DNA from: Chara braunii
Taxonomy: Eukaryota > Streptophyta > Charophyceae > Charales > Characeae
Reading direction: 5' to 3'
DNA length: 44,634 bases
NCBI GenBank assembly: GCA_003427395.1
Contig: BFEA01000400.1
Location: forward strand, 84,858 to 129,491
Shown piece after piece: positions 39,171 to 44,634 of the stretch. A program made the translations under genes and the position numbers. The first letter of the stretch is position 1. Each line of letters opens with the position of its first letter. The notes below the pieces were generated by a model. That model was given only the letters and a program-made list of their open reading frames with translations, ran no database searches and had not been told where the DNA came from.

Positions 39171-40060
39171 TGTTAGTTGTCAGAAAAGAAGGGGGATCAT
39201 GGCATTCTGTCAGATTGATTGGCGGCGTGTGAGGAGCCCCTGGTCTAACCAAGGCTATGGATCCTTCGTTTTTTGCTTTTCTTTTTTGGATCCATTTGGC
39301 TCTAAAACTTCACACTGGAGGCATACTCACCTTGGGACTTTTTTGACTCCAATCTGGAAGTGAGTTGCCTCCAGATGCATCCAATTTTGTCTGTAATTGC
39401 TGTCAGATTCATTCAGAAAAGTGCTACTCCAAGAAACACCCATTGAATGGATAAAGTCAGTTTAGAGTAAAAAACTATGTTGAAGCACCAGTGAAAACAA
39501 CCTTCATTTGAAGAACGCATCCATGCACAAGTAGGCCGCACTTTGGATGCACCGGCCCACCTGCAGTCAGTTTCGTACATACAGAATGGGGAAATTTTCA
39601 GTTAGACAAAATAGGCTTGGTTGAATTGGTGGTTGAAGAAAAAAGGACTGGAGATTACATACATGAGAGAGGAAATGTGGAATTGGTGCATGAAAATATA
39701 GAGACGAAAGGAGAAAACATGGAACCGACATTATGTAAGAGGAAGTGGTGATAAGCAGTGGAAACGCATGGAGATTATTATGGGAGGAAACAAGACGAGT
39801 AACCGTAACAAAAAATCAATGCCAGTTGAAACATTGGAGCGACTGGCCCTGTTTCTACTGGCTTCCATCTTTTCCCTTTTTGAGTTATAAACGTGGGCCC
39901 AGTCTCCAAGACTCGTCTTTCTCGAATGGAGTACAGCAAGGTACTGGGGCCATTACCCAGCTTGGGCTAAAATTGCTGGAAATGATGTCCAGCCCTTTTC
40001 ATGTGCACCAAAGCTTAGCAACAAAGATCTATACAATCTGCTAAAACAAACAGTACTGTT
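39171..40060. other. Stretch without a recognised gene
   Basis: A 99-codon plus-strand ORF (39745-40044) shows no motif I can assign. The rest is featureless. Confidence 0.4.
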
Positions 40061-40079
40061 GAGGAAAAGTCAACAAAGA

Positions 40080-40632
40080 CACACCCCCGGGAAGGGAGCG
40101 AACGGCGCTAGCGCTAGCGCCCTGATGCCGGTGGACCGCTTGGGTCCGGTTGCCCCGGCTAGACTAGCACCCGGGGAGGAGGGCTCCTCAGCTGGTAGGC
40201 CTGCACACGCACCCGATAGGCACACGTGGCTCCTTGGTTGCCATGTGGCACGTGTTGTCTGGTGACGTGGAAGGCCCGTGACGTGTGGGCAGGGGTGGCG
40301 CCAGCTGTGAGTGTGTCAAGCGTTGCTGAAGAAGCGTAATAGTGGCTCGGTTCTCTACGCGAGAGATGGAGTTGGTGGGCGAGCGGCAACATGGAGAAGA
40401 GGAATGGTTGATCACCTTGGACGAGGGATGTTTGCGGCTGCAGTCGATTGTGAGGGTGCTGTCTTCGCGGTGGCAGGAAAGGCCAGAGGTCGAAGGGGGG
40501 GCGACCTCTTTGTCTCAACGGTTGGAAGACAGGATCCACGGCATGTTGGAGATCATGTGGGAGCTGGAGGAGGGGCCGGATCCCCAGTTCGAAGACTACA
40601 TCGACTGGACAAGGGCGGATAATAAGATGGGA
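40080..40632 (+). pseudogene. Unassigned acidic ORF fragment
   Basis: Plus-strand frames covering 40059-40265 and 40342-40632 look coding by composition, for example HGEEEWLITLDEGCLRLQSI, LEDRIHGMLEIMWELEEGPD and FEDYIDWTRAD. A helical, charged protein such as a gag-like retroelement product is possible, but no family is recognised. A stop and frame change lie near 40325-40335. At about 40633 the sequence switches to LINE sequence on the opposite strand, so the fragment is cut by that junction. Confidence 0.4.
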
Positions 40633-40635
40633 GCC

Positions 40636-41229
40636 TCGGCAGTTTTTTCCTCGTCCATCTGTAGGAGGGCCGTCCGTATCTCTTCCTTGGTCAGGGGAGC
40701 CTCGAGCCGCTCCTTTTGTTCAAGGGAGAGAGACCTGTGAATAGGTTAAAGAAAGTCCTCAACCTGTTTCCAACGGGTTTCCTCATCAGTAGGAGGAATA
40801 TGAGTTGCAAAGAGATCCTTAAAAAAGTCTCGGACAATTTTGACGCATCTTGCAGTTGTGATAATAGGGTGGGTTTCAACCCCCCCCCCGTCCATACAGT
40901 GCTTCCACGACTGTGCGCTTCGCTCTGGCATGGGGAAGGCCGAAGAATTTTGTGTCCATTGAACCGTCGGTGGTATAATGAGAGAGTTTGCCACGAATTC
41001 GAGCACCCTGCCATCGATATTGAGCTTATTGGAGTAACTGGGTTTTTATTGCCTGAATGGGCTCTACGTAGTGGTGCGAGTCTTGTGATGTTGGCTGCTG
41101 TTCCAGTTCTCGGAGTTGATTTAGCAAGTCCTTGTGCCGGTTTCGCTGCTTGGCCAGTTGTTTAGAGAACTCATTGCATGTTTTGACCAGAAAAAAATAG
41201 GCCATTATTGAACCATGTCAGAAAGGAGT
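40636..41229 (-). pseudogene. LINE ORF2 linker between endonuclease and RT
   Basis: Continues the endonuclease frame beyond its TAG stop with TGA and TAA interruptions: FLVKTCNEFSKQLAKQRNRH, then RWQGARIRGKLSHYTTDGSM and TKFFGLPHARAKR. After a frame change at a G-run near 40880 come FFKDLFATHIPPTDEE and LSLEQKERLEAPLTKEEIRT then ALLQMDEEKTAEAP. The last segment is the usual lead-in to the RT. The LINE ends abruptly at about 40636, before the catalytic RT boxes. Confidence 0.65.
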
Positions 41230-42189
41230 CTACTTCAGAAGTTCAGAGTAGTGTTTTTTCCAATATGCCCAGACCTGGGTCAAGTACTGCTGAAACGATT
41301 TGAGACGGAGCAAAGAGGTGTTTAGTTTGTAGAAACCCGGACCTTGGTCCGGCCTCTTGCGAAAAGTCAGCGCCATCATCCACATCTTATGGTCCAGCCC
41401 AGGGTAGGGGCTAGGCGGGAGAATTGCTGCTAGTGTTAGACTACCCGCCAGGTCCTCTGAGATGAGAATCAGATCGATCTCGGATTTGGAGAGTCTGGTT
41501 GGGTCATTGTTGCAAATACATGTGAAATTCCGCTTTGTTGGAAAGAAGCGGCGATAAGTGTCAAAGAGGGAAAAAGAGTTGCACAGTCGGTAGATCATGC
41601 CCTCATCTTCCTCCACTTGTCGCAGGGTGGACGGGAGGACCTGCCAACGATCTAACCAACGATCAGGTGTTGCGTTAAAATCTCCGGCAAGGATGATGGG
41701 GATGCCTTGCCATATTTTGGCTTGAAATTTTCGAAAGAATTCCTCGCGTTCTGCCACGGTATTTGGGGCATAGATGTTGAAGATGCACACAACTTTTAAT
41801 TCCAGCGCCCCAAGCATTGAGACCCAGCGACCCTCCTCCGTGTCCCTTTCCCAGTGTAACACTTCTAGTCGGGAGTTCGAGGGGATCCATATTGTTGCCC
41901 CCACACTCGCTGGTCGTGGTGCATGTGCCCTATAGGCCTGGTGAGGCCAGAACGCCTTGTGTGCTCTATTGTGGTGGGGGGAATCTGTCAAGTGTGTTTC
42001 TTGGACGCAAACCACATCTGGCCAACTTCGTCCTTCCACCCCTCGGAGAAGGTCCCGTATGGCTTGGGACTTGTTTGGGCAGAGTGTGGCCAGACCATTA
42101 ACGGTAATGGATCTGTGATCCAGGTCTGCATTGCGGAGGGTACTGTGCCAGACCTTGTTACAGCCGTATAATGCTTTAACCCATTTCAT
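41230..42189 (-). CDS. LINE ORF2 AP-type endonuclease domain
   Basis: A 319-codon open frame with all the usual endonuclease blocks in order: N31 in ITVNGL, E64 in CVQETHL, Y140 in NIYAPN, D170 and N172 in LAGDFN, D239 in SEIDL (usually SRID) and D266-H267 in GLDHK. These match the exonuclease-endonuclease-phosphatase family that nicks target DNA for target-primed reverse transcription. The domain is intact, but the frame ends at a TAG (41230-41232) and coding resemblance continues beyond it, so the full ORF2 is broken. ORF1 lies upstream on the same strand. Confidence 0.85.
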   Translation of the reverse strand: MKWVKALYGCNKVWHSTLRNADLDHRSITVNGLATLCPNKSQAIRDLLRGVEGRSWPDVVCVQETHLTDSPHHNRAHKAFWPHQAYRAHAPRPASVGATIWIPSNSRLEVLHWERDTEEGRWVSMLGALELKVVCIFNIYAPNTVAEREEFFRKFQAKIWQGIPIILAGDFNATPDRWLDRWQVLPSTLRQVEEDEGMIYRLCNSFSLFDTYRRFFPTKRNFTCICNNDPTRLSKSEIDLILISEDLAGSLTLAAILPPSPYPGLDHKMWMMALTFRKRPDQGPGFYKLNTSLLRLKSFQQYLTQVWAYWKKHYSELLK

Positions 42190-42324
42190 TTTGTTGGTGT
42201 CAACGTTGTTCCCCCTTTATCACTCCTATAGGCAGTGCCACGTATGATGATCCCATCCTACCCCTTCATTAATAACATTCTTTCGGACTATGGAGCACAA
42301 GGCAGTGATCATCTCCGTGTCAGG

Positions 42325-43181
42325 TCAGATGTGAGTAGGCTTAATTTTGAGATGTTGTTGTTCTAATAATGCATTGTGTGATATCCAGGTCAACTCTGCC
42401 TCCTCTTTTTCATTAGAGAGGATATACATATCATTATCTGCAATTCTAGAGGAGCCCGATCCTACTCGTATCATGGCTTTTGCCCCTGCCTCATAGTGTG
42501 TTGTGATAAATTCCTTCGCGTCCTTGAGCCTGAAACTGTGTTGTCCTTCCGCGTCTTGTTGCAACCTCCAACCGTGTAACGTGAGACCCTCCCTACAAAG
42601 AGAGTAGTCATTCTCTTCCGCTGGGTAGAGGCCTACTTCCCACTGACCAAGTTTTTTTCTTATAGGGATCGCCAAAACCTTATCCCCCAAGGGGAGTGGC
42701 CCTTGGTAAAGTCCTTTTTCGATCAGGTGCCGCAGTCGCCGGCGACAGGGTAGGTCCAGGTCCGCTCCGTCTGGGACATTTGGGGGAGGGTCAGGGGGGG
42801 TGGAAGGGGGGTCTTAGCCAGTGATACAGGCGGGGGGTCTTGAGGAGGGGAAGGCGTGGGGACGGTGTATCTCTGCGAGGGTTGCTCCCTTTCCGGAAGG
42901 GGGGGAGAGTGAAATTGACTATGAACGATACACCAAACCCGGTGCCAGGTTTCCTGCCAACTGGCTGGCTGGGGTAGCCCATGCTCTAGAGCCTGTTGGA
43001 GGCTCGGGCTGCTGTCCAACAGTTCAAACAGATCGACATATGTTTGATCACAGAATTCGCCGGACAGGTGAGTAAAGTGTGTATAGTGGCCCTTTAGCTG
43101 TTCATAGAGCCACTTCGTAAGGACCTTCATCCTATCCTCTGTCTCCCTCCACAAATCAGGAGGACGACCTTGAAATGGCAT
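42325..43181 (-). pseudogene. LINE ORF1
   Basis: Two minus-strand frames: 43181-42723 (152 codons, helical N-terminus, then a proline-rich PPLP/PPPQDPPP region) and 42690-42325 (121 codons: AIPIRKKLGQWEVGLYPAEE ... ADNDMYILSNEKEEAELTW). They join through a frame change near 42730-42760, where the second frame reads HLIEKGLYQGPLPLGDKV upstream of its displayed ATG. The C-terminal part has a relative at 9280-9737. I do not recognise a standard RRM or zinc knuckle. An RNA-binding role is inferred from position. The start ATG lies at the edge of the tandem-repeat region. Confidence 0.6.
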
Positions 43182-43570
43182 GTGCGCAGTCTGAGCAGCG
43201 TCTAAGTCGTGATGCTTGCTTCTCTAGCGGATACATCCGACACTGAGGATTAGGACCCTGCCCTAACCGAGTGCACAATAGTTTGAGATCGTCGTCCATG
43301 CGGCGGATACATCCGCTCCACATTTGAGGTCATCCACACGGCGGATACATCCGCCCCACAGATCGAGCATCGTCAAAGTCGTGTTGCTTCCTTCTATAGC
43401 GGATACATCCGCCGCTGAGGATGAGGACCCTCCCCTTATCAAGCGCACAACACATTGAGATTGTGGTCCACGTGGCGGATACATCCGCCCTACAGATGAG
43501 GACGACGACTTCGAAATTCCATGTGCTAAGTGTGAGCAGCGTCAACGTTGTGATGCTTTCTATCTTGCTA
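43172..43570 (-). repeat. Tandem repeats at the LINE 5' end with GCGGATACATCCGC palindromes
   Basis: The palindrome GCGGATACATCCGC (first copy ends in A) occurs at 43227, 43303, 43341, 43399 and 43475. The larger unit containing GAGGATNAGGACCCT, CGCACAA-style and GCGGATACATCCGC blocks repeats with a period of about 172 bp. A GTGTGAGCAGCGTC-AA-type block occurs at both borders (about 43185 and 43530). It lies just upstream of LINE ORF1, where some LINEs carry promoter monomers. A regulatory role is inference. Confidence 0.75.
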
Positions 43571-43575
43571 AGTAG

Positions 43576-44196
43576 TTGTCGAAACCAAACGTAGAGAGGG
43601 TACTATGTGGGCGCTTATTCTGTCTACCGTGTCCTTGCTCTTTATGCTTAACAAATGCACATCAAATGACATCCGCTATTGCTGGCAAGCAAGATGACTC
43701 TGCGCGAACGACGATCAAGGAAGCAACGTCGGAGTCTGGTGGCAATCGCGGTGGGTCTGCCTCGACTTCTGGGGGTGCTCCAGTAGTGGAGCTTGGTTGG
43801 CGTGGTTCTTCGGGTGGCAGGCACAGCGGCGGGATGAAGAGAAACCCTTCGTACTACATTTATGACAACCGCCAGTGGTTCCTTGATTGGGTTTCTGCTG
43901 ATGAGTCGGCTCTTGTTGCCCCGTTGTGGAGCAGCTGGTTAGTAGGCAGGCATGCACGTGAAAGGATTTCATTATGCTATATCCGAAGTCTCGGACCCAG
44001 AGTCCCATCTGGTCCCAATCCCACTACGTTCCATAGGCTGAGTTCCAGGTTAGGGTCTGTAAGTTCGGTACGCTGTAGATCGAAGCGTCGTAGGTCAAGT
44101 CGGTTCGGTACCGAAAGTCAAGTCGTTAGAAGTACAGTCTGGTACCCGACAAAAAGTGCCCAGTCCCAAGCCCAATTTTGCAGCAGCATCCTCTGA
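43576..44196 (+). CDS. Unassigned 206-codon ORF
   Basis: Open from 43576, with an internal ATG at 43668 that gives a more plausible start (TSAIAGKQDDSARTTIKEAT). It has a Gly/Ser-rich region, then PSYYIYDNRQWFLDW, then a Ser/Arg-rich tail that looks non-coding. It diverges from the LINE 5' repeat on the other strand. No family recognised. It could be the first exon of a gene, a transposon ORF or a chance frame. Confidence 0.3.
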   Translation: MSKPNVERVLCGRLFCLPCPCSLCLTNAHQMTSAIAGKQDDSARTTIKEATSESGGNRGGSASTSGGAPVVELGWRGSSGGRHSGGMKRNPSYYIYDNRQWFLDWVSADESALVAPLWSSWLVGRHARERISLCYIRSLGPRVPSGPNPTTFHRLSSRLGSVSSVRCRSKRRRSSRFGTESQVVRSTVWYPTKSAQSQAQFCSSIL

Positions 44197-44554
44197 AAGT
44201 TTGGAATATACCGGACCGACAAAAATCATGCAGCAGACAAGCCGTAGGCGAGCCGTAGCAGTTTGAACTTTGAAGCAGGCCAAGCAAGTCCAAATTCCTA
44301 TTTATAGCTGCTACAGTGCAGCACTCCAATCAATGGTCAATCATTAATAGTGAAAGCATTGCTGGCTGCTTGTGCGACTATGCGACCTAAGGTAAGCACC
44401 AAAAGGATAAAGAAGGTGATTTGGGAGACTCCATAGCTAGGGTTGGAGTAGCTAGGGTGGAGACCATAGCCGCCAAGGTGGACGAGAGTCTGAAGCGGGT
44501 GTATGCAGGGTTACAATCTAGGTTAGCTAGGTGTGTGAGACTGAGTGATACAAG

Positions 44555-44559
<5 letters not shown>
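44197..44559. other. Stretch without a recognised gene
   Basis: No ORF or repeat of note. AGCTAGGGTTGGAGTAGCTA and GTTAGCTAGG near 44435-44530 are short local similarities only. Confidence 0.4.

Positions 44560-44634
<75 letters not shown>
44560..44634. repeat. (CA)n microsatellite at window end
   Basis: Pure CA dinucleotide repeat running off the window. The Cys/Val repeat ORF across it is an artefact. Confidence 0.95.

Noticed and set aside
40716-41165. 149-codon plus-strand ORF
   Set aside because: Shadow of the LINE linker region, which shows family-like sequence on the minus strand.
43217-43490. CRISPR-like look of regularly spaced palindromes
   Set aside because: Eukaryotic context, uneven spacing of 38, 58 and 76 bp, spacers that are themselves repeated, and no cas genes. 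A tandem repeat at a LINE 5' end explains it.
43962-44196. C-terminal part of the 206-codon ORF as coding
   Set aside because: Ser/Arg-rich sequence with internal GTAAGTTCGGTACGCTG-like repetition looks non-coding.

Overview
Organism. This is nuclear DNA of a large, repeat-rich eukaryotic genome: poly(A)-ended retroposons with target-site duplications, tRNA-derived SINEs, decayed LINE reading frames, a Penelope-like element, MITE-like foldback elements and microsatellites. A CCHC/coiled-coil ORF beside a GIY-YIG/reverse-transcriptase ORF, and their residue style, recall predicted proteins of charophyte algae such as Chara. That assignment comes from memory and is an inference. No intact host gene, rRNA gene or functional tRNA gene can be supported.

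Layout. 1-3 kb: a cluster of foldback/MITE-like elements with GTCCCACT-type terminal inverted repeats, one split by a SINE with a 13-bp target-site duplication (TSD). 3-3.9 kb: LINE ORF2 remnant. 4-7.7 kb: a long GC-rich/AT-rich/GC-rich non-coding repeat (R1). 7.7-18.1 kb: LINE remnants in both orientations (endonuclease, ORF1, RT and a recurrent C-terminal module), several ending in a shared two-hairpin 3' tail plus A-run, and a pair of AT-rich MITEs. 18.3-20.3 kb: a SINE-like element with two tRNA-like heads (R2), interrupted by a 785-bp retroposon with TSD. 20.5-29.6 kb: more R1 copies, including one delimited by an 11-bp TSD (26354-29589), and a decayed gene with NQDIG pentapeptide repeats. 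30.5-36.7 kb: a Penelope-like element on the minus strand with pseudo-LTRs, a hammerhead-like motif, a CCHC/coiled-coil ORF1, and an ORF2 whose GIY-YIG domain lies N-terminal to the RT. 36.9-38.3 kb: inverted R2 copy containing a sequencing-adapter artefact. 40.6-43.6 kb: minus-strand LINE with ORF1, AP endonuclease, the linker to RT and a tandem-repeat 5' region. 43.6-44.6 kb: an unassigned ORF and a CA repeat.

How the parts relate. The two-hairpin 3' tail occurs on LINE remnants and on non-coding retroposons. This suggests, as an inference, that one LINE machinery mobilised several families by recognising that tail. The Penelope-like element is separate: its pseudo-LTRs and hammerhead-like motif fit the published picture of Penelope-like retroelements, and its N-terminal GIY-YIG order matches the permuted Naiad/Chlamys-type elements described for algae and invertebrates. 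All protein-coding elements here carry stops or frameshifts. The window also contains ambiguous bases and one mate-pair junction adapter, so local assembly order near 37.2 kb is not reliable.
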